Part shown: positions 18,303-26,039 of the stretch, in pieces
How positions within the stretch are numbered: position 1 is the first letter of the stretch
Layout of the letters: each line of letters opens with the position of its first letter
NCBI RefSeq assembly: GCF_016599855.1
Contig: NZ_CP067041.1
Span: 3,534,001 to 3,598,000 of the forward strand
Length of the DNA: 64,000 bases
Source: Bradyrhizobium diazoefficiens
Lineage (GTDB): Bacteria > Pseudomonadota > Alphaproteobacteria > Rhizobiales > Xanthobacteraceae
Direction: 5' to 3'
The notes under the pieces: generated by a model
The model's input: the letters and a program-made list of their open reading frames with translations, nothing else
What the model was told of the DNA's origin: nothing
The model's database searches: none
Program-made: the position numbers and the translations under genes

Positions 18303-19505
18303 ATGACCAAGCTTCGCGTCTACGACGACACCAAGGCGCTGTTCCATCTGCCTGACGGTGTGATCTATCTCGACGGCAACTCGCTCGGCGCGCTGCCGCA
18401 GGGTGTTGCCGAGCGCGTCAACCGCGTGATCACGGCCGAGTGGGGCAATGAGCTGATCCGCGCCTGGAATACAGCAGGCTGGTATGCCCAGCCGCGCCGC
18501 GTTGGCGATCGCATTGCGCCGCTGATCGGGGCGGAAGCCGGCTCCGTGATGGTCGGCGACACGCTGTCGCTCAAGGTCTATCAGGCGCTCGCCGCCGCCC
18601 TCGACATGAATGCCTCGCGCAAGGTCGTCTTGTCTGACACCGGCAATTTCCCCACCGATCTCTACATGGCCGAAGGTCTGATCACGACGCTCGGGCGCGG
18701 GCATCAATTGCGTCTGGTGACGCCGGAGGAGATCGAGGCCGCATTGTCGGAAGAGATTGCGGTGCTCTACGTCACCGAGGTCGACTACCGCACCGGCCGC
18801 CGTCATGACATCGCGAAGCTGACCGCGAAGGCGCATGCGCTGGGGATCGTGACCGTCTGGGATCTCGCCCATTCGGCCGGCGCGCTGCCGGTCGATCTCG
18901 CCGGCTGCAACGTCGATTTCGCTGCCGGCTGCACCTACAAATACATCAATGCCGGGCCGGGCGCGCCGGCCTTCCTCTACGTCTCGCCGCGCCATGCCAA
19001 CGACGCACGCGCCGCGCTGTCGGGATGGATGGGCCATGCAAAACCGTTCGCGTTCGAGCTCGCCTATGCGGCTGCCGGCGGCGTCGAGCGTATGCGCGTC
19101 GGGACGCCGCCGGTGCTGGCGATGGCGGCGCTGGAGGCGTCGCTCGATCTTTGGGACCGCATTGACATCAATGAGGTCCGCGCCCGCTCGCTGGCGCTCG
19201 GCGATTTGCTAATTGCGGAAGTCGAACGCCGCTGCCCGCAACTCAAGCTCGTCACCCCGCGCGCGCATGAGCACCGCGGCTCGCAGGTCTCCTTCGCCTT
19301 CGAGGGCGGCTATGCCGCGATGCAGGCCCTGATCGCCCGCGGCGTGATCGGCGATTTCCGCGCGCCAGATATCATGCGGTTTGGGATTACACCGCTTTAT
19401 ATCGGAGAGGATGAGATTTTCCGTGCTGCCGAGATCATCGAGGAGGTGATCGCAGGCGACGTGTGGCGCCGGCCGGAATACCAGGTCGTCAACGCGGTGA
19501 CGTGA
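18303..19505 (+). CDS. kynU: Kynureninase
   Basis: PLP enzyme cleaving L-kynurenine to anthranilate and alanine. 400 residues from the ATG at 18303. The opening LFHLPDGVIYLDGNSLGALP (residues 13-32) is typical. DLAHSAG at 187-193 contacts PLP, and the PLP-binding lysine is Lys213 in GCTYKYINAGPGAPAF. The last of three genes converting tryptophan to anthranilate. No anthranilate-degrading genes follow in the window, so the product may be recycled to tryptophan or used elsewhere. Confidence 0.96.
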   Translation: MTKLRVYDDTKALFHLPDGVIYLDGNSLGALPQGVAERVNRVITAEWGNELIRAWNTAGWYAQPRRVGDRIAPLIGAEAGSVMVGDTLSLKVYQALAAALDMNASRKVVLSDTGNFPTDLYMAEGLITTLGRGHQLRLVTPEEIEAALSEEIAVLYVTEVDYRTGRRHDIAKLTAKAHALGIVTVWDLAHSAGALPVDLAGCNVDFAAGCTYKYINAGPGAPAFLYVSPRHANDARAALSGWMGHAKPFAFELAYAAAGGVERMRVGTPPVLAMAALEASLDLWDRIDINEVRARSLALGDLLIAEVERRCPQLKLVTPRAHEHRGSQVSFAFEGGYAAMQALIARGVIGDFRAPDIMRFGITPLYIGEDEIFRAAEIIEEVIAGDVWRRPEYQVVNAVT

Positions 19506-19596
19506 GGAAGGGCCCCGCCCAGCTATGACCTCCGAGGTCATTGCTTTGCCACGCGAAGCCATTCACGCTGACAACAAGGAATTGGGAGGAGATCTG

Positions 19597-19995
19597 ATGA
19601 CGCCGCTCGAGAGACTTAAAGCGATGAAGATGCCGTTTGCCGAGCTCAAGGGCGTCGAATTTGTCGAAGCCGAGAAGGATCGCGTGGTGGCGCGGATGAC
19701 GGTGCGGCCCGATCTCTGCACCTTGCATCACACCATCCATGGCGGCGCGGTGATGGCTCTTGCAGATTCCGTCGGCGCGGCCGCGACGGTGATCAATCTG
19801 CCTGAGGACGCCAAGGGCACGACCACGCTGGAGAGCAAGACCAATTTCGTCGGCGGGGCCAAGGAGGGAACCACTGTCATTGCCACCGCCACCCCGGTTC
19901 ACCGGGGCCGCCGAACCCAGGTCTGGACGACCCGGTTGGAGACAGAGGACGGCAAGCTGGTCGCTGTGGTGACCCAGACGCAGCTGGTCCTCTAG
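19597..19995 (+). CDS. PaaI-type hotdog thioesterase
   Basis: A 132-residue single-hotdog protein. The conserved LHHTIHGGAVMALADSVG (about residues 43-60) carries the catalytic HGGxxxxLAD motif of the PaaI/YdiI group. LESKTNFVGGAKEGT and the ending QTQLVL complete the fold. Likely hydrolyses an acyl-CoA. The start at 19597 is chosen because GGGAGGAG lies 6 nt upstream; an in-frame ATG at 19525 has no ribosome-binding site. It follows kynU by 91 bp and may be read through from that operon, though no pathway link is evident. Confidence 0.85.
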   Translation: MTPLERLKAMKMPFAELKGVEFVEAEKDRVVARMTVRPDLCTLHHTIHGGAVMALADSVGAAATVINLPEDAKGTTTLESKTNFVGGAKEGTTVIATATPVHRGRRTQVWTTRLETEDGKLVAVVTQTQLVL

Positions 19996-20146
19996 GACTA
20001 CGGAGCTTTGGTTTTATTAACGAATTGGTGGCTTCCGCCGCCTCAAAATTGAGCAGGTCCTACCTTGAAAATCTTGCTGCGATGCACAATATAGGGAGCC
20101 TAGGGATTCGAACGCCTCCTCGAGGGACACCAAGAGGAGTTTTGAC

Positions 20147-20752
20147 GTGGTACTTGAAGACACTCTCCGCACCGCTCCGGGCTATGTGCGGACCTTGATC
20201 CAGCAGGAAGAATTGCCGCTGCTGCGCGATCACCTGCTTAGACTCGATCCCCAAAGCCGGCATGACCGCTTCAACGGTTTTCTCGACGACAGCTTCATCG
20301 AGCGTTACGCCGCGCGCTGCGCCGAGGACGGCACCGTGATCGTCGCCTACATCGTCGACGGCGTGGTGCGTGGTGCGGCCGAATTGCACCCGCCGGAGGG
20401 CGATTCGCTGCCCGAAGTCGCCTTCAGCGTGGAAGCGTCCGCGCGCCGTCAGAACGTCGGCACCGTGCTGTTCAGCCGCCTGATCGCGGAAGCGCGTTGG
20501 AAGGGCTACAAGAGCCTGCGCATCACCACGGGCGCGGAGAATCACGCCATGCGGGCGCTCGCCAAGAAGTTCGGCGCGCATCTGCAGTTCCGCTATGGCG
20601 AATCGACCGGCACGATTGATCTTGCCAAGACGCCCGAGGCCGAACTTGCTGATCTTGCCGCAGCGCCGTTCAAGGCGGGACGAGCGATTCTCAACTTCAA
20701 CTCGACCTGCTGGAAGCTGATCTCCAGCATGTACGGCAATCGCGCGGCCTGA
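20147..20752 (+). CDS. GNAT family N-acetyltransferase
   Basis: A 201-residue protein with a GNAT fold. LLRLDPQSRHDRFNGFLDDSFIERYA (residues 26-51) is a known opening of a PAT-like GNAT group. Beta-strands 4 and 5 around VAFSVEASARRQNVGTVLF contain the acetyl-CoA pyrophosphate-binding R/QxxGx(G/T) pattern. The substrate is unknown. The GTG at 20147 follows AAGAGGAG by 8 nt. Single gene closed by a strong terminator. Confidence 0.85.
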   Translation: MVLEDTLRTAPGYVRTLIQQEELPLLRDHLLRLDPQSRHDRFNGFLDDSFIERYAARCAEDGTVIVAYIVDGVVRGAAELHPPEGDSLPEVAFSVEASARRQNVGTVLFSRLIAEARWKGYKSLRITTGAENHAMRALAKKFGAHLQFRYGESTGTIDLAKTPEAELADLAAAPFKAGRAILNFNSTCWKLISSMYGNRAA

Positions 20753-20768
20753 AATTGAAGGCCTGAAT

Positions 20769-20806
20769 CAAAAAAGCGGACCGGCCAGGCCAGTCCGCTT
20801 TTTTTA
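20769..20806. terminator. Bidirectional Rho-independent terminator
   Basis: AAAAAAGCGGAC at the left pairs with GTCCGCTTTTTTT at the right across an inner GGCCAGGCCA. It has A-runs and T-runs on both sides and sits between the convergent GNAT gene and the 100-residue gene on the minus strand, so it can end both transcripts. Confidence 0.9.
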
Positions 20807-20828
20807 TTGAAGCTGAGGATATAAAAGC

Positions 20829-21131
20829 TCAGGTGCCGGTGCGCTTGTTGCCGAAGCGGCGGACGACACGGCGTTCAACCACCACGGAGCGCTGCGCACC
20901 CTGTTCGCCGGCGATCACGCGCGTGGCGGTGATGCGGCTGTTGGTGCGGGCCTGTTTCTTGACCTCGGCCTGAACGATTTCCAGCGGCATCCCCATCAGG
21001 GCTGCGGCGATCTCGGCCTGCTGCTCCTGGTCGTCGGTGATGCCGACAGCGGCGAAGATCGCCTCATCCAGCGTGGGCGGGTCGTGGCGGACACGCCGCG
21101 TGCCATATTTGGTATTCCAGTCTGCGCTCAT
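20829..21131 (-). CDS. Conserved hypothetical protein, 100 aa
   Basis: Function not recognised. Soluble, without signal peptide or membrane segment. The N-terminus MSADWNTKYGTRRVRHDPPT is followed by a helical middle (LDEAIFAAVGITDDQEQQAEIAAALM) and a basic, Arg-rich tail (VVVERRVVRRFGNKRTG) that may bind nucleic acid or be disordered. Codon use and the downstream terminator support a real gene. Single gene on the minus strand. Confidence 0.7.
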   Translation of the reverse strand: MSADWNTKYGTRRVRHDPPTLDEAIFAAVGITDDQEQQAEIAAALMGMPLEIVQAEVKKQARTNSRITATRVIAGEQGAQRSVVVERRVVRRFGNKRTGT

Positions 21132-21225
21132 AACGGCCTCTTTTGATGCCGGGATACCTAGTGCTGTACATGTTGCATTGCAATATGAAATCGGTGTGGC
21201 AGCTCAGCTATGCACCGGTCGGGTG

Positions 21226-21912
21226 TCACGCCGGTGACGGGACACCGGCATCAATCTCAACGCGTTGCTGTGGCCAGCGCTTCAGCGCCGCACGCCCTGC
21301 CTCGGTCAGCCCGTAGATTCCCCGGTCGGCACGCTCGAACCAGCCATACACATTGTGAAGCAAGATCTTGCCGGCATCAGGACAGCGTTGGCGCAAATCG
21401 CGCACGCGCCGCGGGCCTGTGGCGAGCTCTGATGCGCAGGCCAGCGCCTGCTGTCGATAGGCCGTCATGATCGGCGCGCGGGTGCTGCCGCCGGGCACGG
21501 GATCACCTTGGCGGCGCTGATGCTCCGTCACGAGCCGCGAGCGCGTCTTCGGTTCACGGCGGGGAGCAGCCGTCGGTGGCTTCACCAGCACCTCGACCTG
21601 ACCGCGGTCGGTCACCCCGAGCATGCCGAATCCAAGGCGACGACAGAGATTGCGATAGCGTGCGTCGCTCTCGCGGCCCTTGCCGCGCACCGACATCTTT
21701 GCCGCAATCCACACCTCGTCGCCCGCTGGCGCGCGATCGACCGCTTGCAGGATCAGTTCGAGGTTGAATGAAAGCTTGAGCTCGCCGATCACCACCACCG
21801 GCGGATCGCCGGCGCTCAGGCCCACGAGATCACAGCCGCCGATCTCGCCTTTCACGCTGAAGCCGAGTCCTTCGAGGAAGCGTTTGACGGGGAGATAGAG
21901 CGCGGTTTCCAC
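21226..21912 (-). CDS. DUF2161 PD-(D/E)XK-like protein
   Basis: A 228-residue protein of the DUF2161 type, placed by family knowledge in the PD-(D/E)XK phosphodiesterase clan. Residues 1-100 carry the candidate nuclease core: FLEGLGFSVKGEIGGCDLVGL followed by VVVIGELKLSFNLEL, that is D..(x)n..ExK with Asp28, Glu and Lys in GELK. The last 80 residues look like a winged-helix domain (RVRDLRQRCPDAGKILLHNVYGWFE). Start is GTG at 21910-21912. Substrate and role are unknown; no methylase or toxin partner is adjacent. Confidence 0.75.
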   Translation of the reverse strand: METALYLPVKRFLEGLGFSVKGEIGGCDLVGLSAGDPPVVVIGELKLSFNLELILQAVDRAPAGDEVWIAAKMSVRGKGRESDARYRNLCRRLGFGMLGVTDRGQVEVLVKPPTAAPRREPKTRSRLVTEHQRRQGDPVPGGSTRAPIMTAYRQQALACASELATGPRRVRDLRQRCPDAGKILLHNVYGWFERADRGIYGLTEAGRAALKRWPQQRVEIDAGVPSPA

Positions 21913-22039
21913 AGGTGTTCCGAATCGGAGAATCAGTTGGTTGGCAGTCTAGCCCGGATCGGATTCTGGCTGACCGGCATTTGCCCGGACGGGCTCAAGC
22001 CAGCTATATCCTTGCGCGGGGAACAGGGCGCTTGCGAAT

Positions 22040-22387
22040 ATGACGATCAGGAACGGGCTCTATCACATCCGGATCGAGTTCCTGGACAGCGTTCAGGGCG
22101 GCAATCAGGGCGTGATGGTGCTGCGCGACGGCACCATGCGCGGCGGCGATTCGTTTTTCTTTGCCCGTGGCAGCTACACGTCCGCCGACGGCAAATGGAA
22201 GGGCGAACTGACCAACGAGGAGCATTCGCCCTCGTTCGACGAGCGTCCGGTGTGGGGGCGCAAGGTTGTGACCATCGGCTTCAGCGGCACCTACACCGAT
22301 GAGACCGCCTATGGCGAGGGCATCGCGCTCGCCGGCAAGCAGAGCATCCGTTTCAAGGGCAATCTGCGACTCTTGGTGCCGGATTGA
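22040..22387 (+). CDS. GrlR-like domain protein, single domain
   Basis: A 115-residue protein resembling the GrlR family, a beta-barrel fold first known as a negative regulator of type III secretion genes in enteropathogens but widespread in rhizobia with unknown role. It contains GLYHIRIEFLDSVQGGNQGVMV, MRGGDSFFFARGSY and KWKGELTNEEHSP. The same pattern occurs twice in the 233-residue protein at 26040. No type III secretion genes are nearby, so the local role is open. Overlaps or abuts the convergent SDR gene (22388). Confidence 0.7.
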   Translation: MTIRNGLYHIRIEFLDSVQGGNQGVMVLRDGTMRGGDSFFFARGSYTSADGKWKGELTNEEHSPSFDERPVWGRKVVTIGFSGTYTDETAYGEGIALAGKQSIRFKGNLRLLVPD

Positions 22388-23071
22388 TCATACCCTCCCG
22401 CTCACCGGAATCAGCGCGCCGGTGACGCCGCTCGCGGCATCGCTGACGAGGAACAGGATCACCTCAGCAAGCTCCTGGGGCGTCACCCATTTGGCGAAGT
22501 CGGCGTTCGGCATGTCGGCGCGGTTCGCCTTGGTGTCGATTGTCGACGGCAGCACCGCGTTCACAGTGACCTTGCCCTTCCATTCGTTGGCCAGCGCCTC
22601 GGTCAGCCGATGCACGCCTGCCTTCGACGCTGCATACGGCCCCATGCCGGAGCCGGCCTGCAGCGCGCCCATCGCGCCGATATTGACGATGCGTCCTGCC
22701 TTCGAGGCGGCGAGATGGGGTAGCGCCGCCTGTGAGGTGTTGAGGGCCGTCAGCAGGTTCAGCGCGTGCATGCGCTGCCACGTCTTGATATCGCCGTCGC
22801 CGACGGTCTCGAAGGCAAAGCCGCCGGCGATGTTGACCAAGGCATCCAGCCTGCCGAAATGCTTCGCGGCAGCCTCGACCGCCCTCTTCGCCTGCGCCGG
22901 GTCGGACAGGTCGACGCCGCCGATCTCGATGCGCTCGGCCGTCGCAGGCATTTGCGAGGGCGCATGATCCATGCCAGCAACGCGCGCGCCGCGCGATTGC
23001 GCAAGATCGGCGACCACCTTGCCAAGCGCGCCGAGTGCGCCGGTTACGATCAGAACCTTGCCTTGCATCAT
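22388..23071 (-). CDS. Short-chain dehydrogenase/reductase
   Basis: A 227-residue classical-type SDR using NAD(P). The N-terminal dinucleotide-binding motif is LIVTGALGALGKVVADLA (residues 5-22, a GxxGxxG variant). NIAGGF replaces the usual NNAG, and the catalytic pair is Tyr/Lys in YAASKAGVHRLTEAL with a Ser in the preceding strand (INIGAM region). The C-terminal VSDAASGVTGALIPVSG is typical. Substrate unknown. Located 23 bp downstream of the tyrosine phosphatase gene on the same strand, probably one operon. Confidence 0.88.
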   Translation of the reverse strand: MMQGKVLIVTGALGALGKVVADLAQSRGARVAGMDHAPSQMPATAERIEIGGVDLSDPAQAKRAVEAAAKHFGRLDALVNIAGGFAFETVGDGDIKTWQRMHALNLLTALNTSQAALPHLAASKAGRIVNIGAMGALQAGSGMGPYAASKAGVHRLTEALANEWKGKVTVNAVLPSTIDTKANRADMPNADFAKWVTPQELAEVILFLVSDAASGVTGALIPVSGRV

Positions 23072-23094
23072 AGATCTCCCGGCGCGGCCGGCTA

Positions 23095-23835
23095 CTATTG
23101 CAGATACAGCGCTTTCAGTGCGGTCCGTTCTGCTGCGCCCAGTTTGAGGCCGTCGCGCAGGTAAGTTTCGAGATCGCCATAGTCGCGGCTGACGGCATCG
23201 AAGGCGGCATTGAGATAGGACGCCTCGACCGAACCGATCGCGTCGAGGACGTCGGCTGGCAGATCGGATACGCTCGATACGTCGCGCTTGTAGTGGCGGT
23301 TGGTCAGCAGATAATCCTCCGCAATCACGTCATCCGGCACGCCGAGCGCACTCAGGATCAGGGCGCTAGCGAAGCCTGTGCGGTCCTTGCCGGCGGTGCA
23401 GTGGATCACGAGCGGGGCGCGGTCTTCCAGGAGATGGCCGAACAGCATGCGGAAGCTATGCGTGTTATGGCGGACATAGTTGCGATAGGACTCGCGCATG
23501 AGCTCGAGCGCGACCGGTCCAGTCAGCGCGCCCCTTGCCAGTTCAGCGCGCAGCGCGGCGACAACCGTCGGCTCGATCGGCAGAGAGTGCACGGTGATCT
23601 CGTTCACAACGCAGATGCCGGCCGCACGCTCTTCGACGCCGCGGAAGTCGAACGCGCTTCTGACGCCGAGCGCGCGGACGATCTCGACGTCGGCAGCGGT
23701 GAGCTGGCCGAGATGGTTGGAGCGGAAGATGTGGCGCCAGCGCGTGATGCGGCCGTCTTTCGTGGCGTAGCCGCCGAGGTCGCGAAAGTTGCTGGCGCCT
23801 TGCAGAGCCAGGTGACGGGCAGGGGAATCTGACAT
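23095..23835 (-). CDS. Tyrosine-protein phosphatase-like protein
   Basis: A 246-residue member of the bacterial tyrosine phosphatase family related to MptpB/lipid phosphatases. The P-loop is HCTAGKDRTG (Cys and Arg) near residues 150-159. The opening LALQGASNFRDLGGYATKDG is diagnostic for this group. The ATG at 23833-23835 is used; a longer frame extends 48 residues upstream without family character. May dephosphorylate proteins or phosphoinositides. First gene of a pair with the SDR. Confidence 0.88.
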   Translation of the reverse strand: MSDSPARHLALQGASNFRDLGGYATKDGRITRWRHIFRSNHLGQLTAADVEIVRALGVRSAFDFRGVEERAAGICVVNEITVHSLPIEPTVVAALRAELARGALTGPVALELMRESYRNYVRHNTHSFRMLFGHLLEDRAPLVIHCTAGKDRTGFASALILSALGVPDDVIAEDYLLTNRHYKRDVSSVSDLPADVLDAIGSVEASYLNAAFDAVSRDYGDLETYLRDGLKLGAAERTALKALYLQ

Positions 23836-23976
23836 GGTTCTTCCATTGGACGCAATGAAGGCGTCCTTCAAGTCTATCGCGCTCAAGATCGGCAAGAGGC
23901 GCCGCCTCGGCCAAGCGTCTGCGGCAGCCCCGTCACGGCCCGCGCGGTGAGCAGACGACGCAGCCAGTTCCGGAAT

Positions 23977-24015
23977 CAAAAAGGGTCGAAACGTCGTTGT
24001 TTCGACCCTTTTTCA
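23977..24015 (-). terminator. Rho-independent terminator of gstI-like gene
   Basis: AAAAAGGGTCGAAAC at the left pairs with GTTTCGACCCTTTTT at the right with a 6-nt loop. It lies 53 bp downstream of the 67-residue gene on the minus strand and reads as a terminator in that direction (ending in a T-run). Confidence 0.88.
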
Positions 24016-24067
24016 ACATCCGCCGGGCGCTTGAAAGAGCGCGGCGGTCTCAGACCAGACACTGGCA

Positions 24068-24271
24068 TTAGCGGTCCCATTTGGGCTTTGCTTCGTCGAC
24101 CGCGTCCTGGTGGTACCAGCTCTCGCTACAGATCGAGGTGTTCACGGGAGGCGAAGCGTGATCGGCAGGAAGGCGGGTCTCACCATAGCGGCGTCCCGCG
24201 AGAGCTGCGCGGCCCCCGACAGGGAATTGGTAGATCGTTGCCGATCCGTGACTCAGACCATTGTTCATCAT
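24068..24271 (-). CDS. gstI: GstI-like small protein (DUF2735), probable inhibitor of glnII expression
   Basis: A 67-residue protein with the DUF2735 signature: AKIYQFP-like ATIYQFPVGGRAALAGRRYG (residues 11-30) and the ending ICSESWYHQDAVDEAKPKW. In Rhizobium leguminosarum GstI is a protein of similar size, encoded upstream of and divergent from glnII, that blocks translation of glnII mRNA. Here the same arrangement is seen, with glnII starting 534 bp away. An AAGGAG ribosome-binding site lies 8 nt before the first of two ATG codons. The function is taken from the family and the position, not proven here. Confidence 0.8.
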   Translation of the reverse strand: MMNNGLSHGSATIYQFPVGGRAALAGRRYGETRLPADHASPPVNTSICSESWYHQDAVDEAKPKWDR

Positions 24272-24705
24272 TGCGATTGCTCCTTGGTCGAAGCGCCTTG
24301 GCCTCCATGGTGCGCCCGACTCGTTCGATTGTGGTTACTGGAATCTCCATATCGGCCGTGCTTCCCGGATTGGGAAGTGCTGAAAAGGAAATCAGTTTCT
24401 GCCTAATTTGTGGGCAGTCGACTATCTGCATCCCTTTAGGCACCGCGCTGGTGACCAACGTCTGGGCCATTCCAAAGGTTGCTGCGCAGGGACCGGCGCT
24501 TTTCGAAAGTTGCCGGACGTTGATGCGCGTTTCATCGGCAACCTCCAGCAGGGGACTGTCTGCTGCGGAATCAGGCGTTTTCCGGGGGATTTTTGCGATG
24601 CACCTTCACGGCAAGGTGCGCGGCTATGACGCACACCGTGGTGGATGGCGGGCCCACCGCGCGGGAGGTCGGCCGCGGTGGAAAACCTCCCGCGTTGCGC
24701 TCTTT

Positions 24706-24721
24706 TGGCACGCAAAATGCT
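24706..24721 (+). promoter_or_regulatory. Sigma-54 (-24/-12) promoter of glnII
   Basis: TGGCACGCAAAATGCT has GG at 24707-24708 and GC at 24719-24720, exactly 10 bp apart, matching the RpoN consensus TGGCAC-N5-TTGC except at one base of the -12 element. Predicted start of transcription is near 24732. Nitrogen-limited, NtrC-dependent expression of glnII is known in rhizobia. Confidence 0.88.
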
Positions 24722-24730
24722 TGTGAAGGG

Positions 24731-24775
24731 CCGGCCGATGATGGCCGGGTACAAACGTGCGGGGGCTCTCAACCC
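24731..24775 (+). promoter_or_regulatory. Structured 5' leader of glnII
   Basis: CCGGCC at 24731-24736 pairs with GGCCGG at 24743-24748, and GGGG at about 24761-24764 with CCCC at 24772-24775. The two hairpins precede the ribosome-binding site AGAGAGG. Given the GstI-like gene on the other strand, this leader is the natural candidate target for translational control. Confidence 0.5.
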
Positions 24776-24805
24776 CACCTTTCGCATCATCTACAGAGAG
24801 GCTCA

Positions 24806-25840
24806 ATGACCAAGTACAAGCTCGAGTACATCTGGCTCGACGGATATACGCCGACACCGAACTTGCGCGGCAAAACTCAGATCAAGGAATTCGCGTCGTT
24901 CCCCACGCTCGAGCAGCTTCCGCTCTGGGGCTTCGATGGCTCCTCCACCCAGCAGGCCGAAGGCCACAGCTCCGATTGCGTGCTGAAACCGGTCGCCGTG
25001 TTCCCGGACGCCGCCCGCACCAATGGCGTGCTCGTGATGTGCGAAGTCATGATGCCCGATGGCAAGACCCCGCACGCCTCCAACAAGCGCGCCACCATTC
25101 TCGATGACGCCGGCGCCTGGTTCGGCTTCGAGCAGGAATACTTCTTCTACAAGGACGGCCGTCCGCTCGGCTTCCCGGCTTCCGGCTATCCGGCGCCGCA
25201 GGGCCCGTACTACACCGGCGTCGGCTACTCCAATGTCGGCGACGTCGCCCGCAAGATCGTCGAAGAGCATCTCGACCTTTGCCTCGCTGCCGGCATCAAC
25301 CATGAAGGCATCAACGCGGAAGTCGCCAAGGGACAGTGGGAATTCCAGATCTTCGGCAAGGGCTCCAAGACCGCTGCCGACCAGATGTGGATGGCCCGCT
25401 ATTTGATGCTGCGCCTGACGGAGAAGTACGGCATCGACATCGAGTTCCACTGCAAGCCGCTCGGCGACACCGACTGGAACGGCTCCGGCATGCACGCCAA
25501 CTTCTCGACCGAGTATATGCGCACGGTCGGCGGCAAGGAGTACTTCGAGGCGCTGATGGGAGCCTTCGACAAGAACCTGATGGACCACATCGCCGTCTAC
25601 GGCCCGGACAACGACAAGCGTCTGACCGGCAAGCACGAGACCGCGCCGTGGAACAAGTTCAGCTACGGCGTGGCTGACCGCGGTGCCTCGATCCGCGTTC
25701 CGCACTCCTTCGTCAACAACGGCTACAAGGGCTATCTGGAAGACCGCCGTCCGAATTCGCAGGGCGACCCATACCAGATCGCTTCGCAGATCCTGAAGAC
25801 GATCGCGTCCGTGCCGACCGAGAAGAAGGCCGTGGCCTAA
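24806..25840 (+). CDS. glnII: Glutamine synthetase type II (eukaryote-like)
   Basis: ATP-dependent ligation of ammonia to glutamate, type II enzyme, 344 residues (type I enzymes are about 470). The N-terminal beta-grasp domain begins KYKLEYIWLDGYTP, and LPLWGFDGSSTQQA is the conserved GSII motif. The catalytic domain has WFGFEQEYFFY (metal-binding Glu residues), the nucleotide region WEFQIF, HCKPLGDTDWNGSGMHANFST (ammonia and glutamate sites), and ends with DRGASIRVP and YLEDRRPNSQGDPY. The ATG at 24806 matches the family start. Regulated by the sigma-54 promoter and probably by GstI. Single gene closed by a terminator. Confidence 0.97.
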   Translation: MTKYKLEYIWLDGYTPTPNLRGKTQIKEFASFPTLEQLPLWGFDGSSTQQAEGHSSDCVLKPVAVFPDAARTNGVLVMCEVMMPDGKTPHASNKRATILDDAGAWFGFEQEYFFYKDGRPLGFPASGYPAPQGPYYTGVGYSNVGDVARKIVEEHLDLCLAAGINHEGINAEVAKGQWEFQIFGKGSKTAADQMWMARYLMLRLTEKYGIDIEFHCKPLGDTDWNGSGMHANFSTEYMRTVGGKEYFEALMGAFDKNLMDHIAVYGPDNDKRLTGKHETAPWNKFSYGVADRGASIRVPHSFVNNGYKGYLEDRRPNSQGDPYQIASQILKTIASVPTEKKAVA

Positions 25841-25884
25841 GATCCTCCCGGCCCGGGCTTGAGGGCTGGCCCGGGTTAGCTTTC

Positions 25885-25920
25885 AAATCCGCCGGAGCTG
25901 CAAGGCTCCGGCGGATTTTT
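25885..25920 (+). terminator. Rho-independent terminator of glnII
   Basis: AATCCGCCGGAGC pairs exactly with GCTCCGGCGGATT across a short loop, followed by TTT. A second GC-rich hairpin (CCCGGGC/GCCCGGG) lies just upstream at 25852-25875. Located 45-80 bp after the glnII stop. Confidence 0.9.
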
Positions 25921-26039
25921 GCATTCCGATGACAGCCTTGTTGCGGGTCTGCCCGCCATGCCGGCTTGACGCCTGTCCATGCCAGCCCAAACCGGGATAG
26001 AGTGGCCGCTCGGATGCGCGCGGGCCGGGGACACGGCTG

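Larger units (their letters stand above)
24272..24805. other. gstI-glnII divergent regulatory region (534 bp)
   Basis: No open frame here looks coding. The left part is the gstI promoter side. The right part holds GCACCTT/AAGGTGC (24602-24617 region) and GCACACCGTGGTG (24631-24643), both partial matches to NtrC half-sites (GCAC...GTGC) with non-standard spacing, then a sigma-54 promoter at 24706-24721. The last 74 bp form a structured glnII leader with two hairpins. The enhancer calls are inference. Confidence 0.6.

Noticed and set aside
21037..21237. Plus-strand frame between two minus-strand genes near 21 kb
   Set aside because: No start signal and shadow-like composition; overlaps the 100-residue gene on the other strand.
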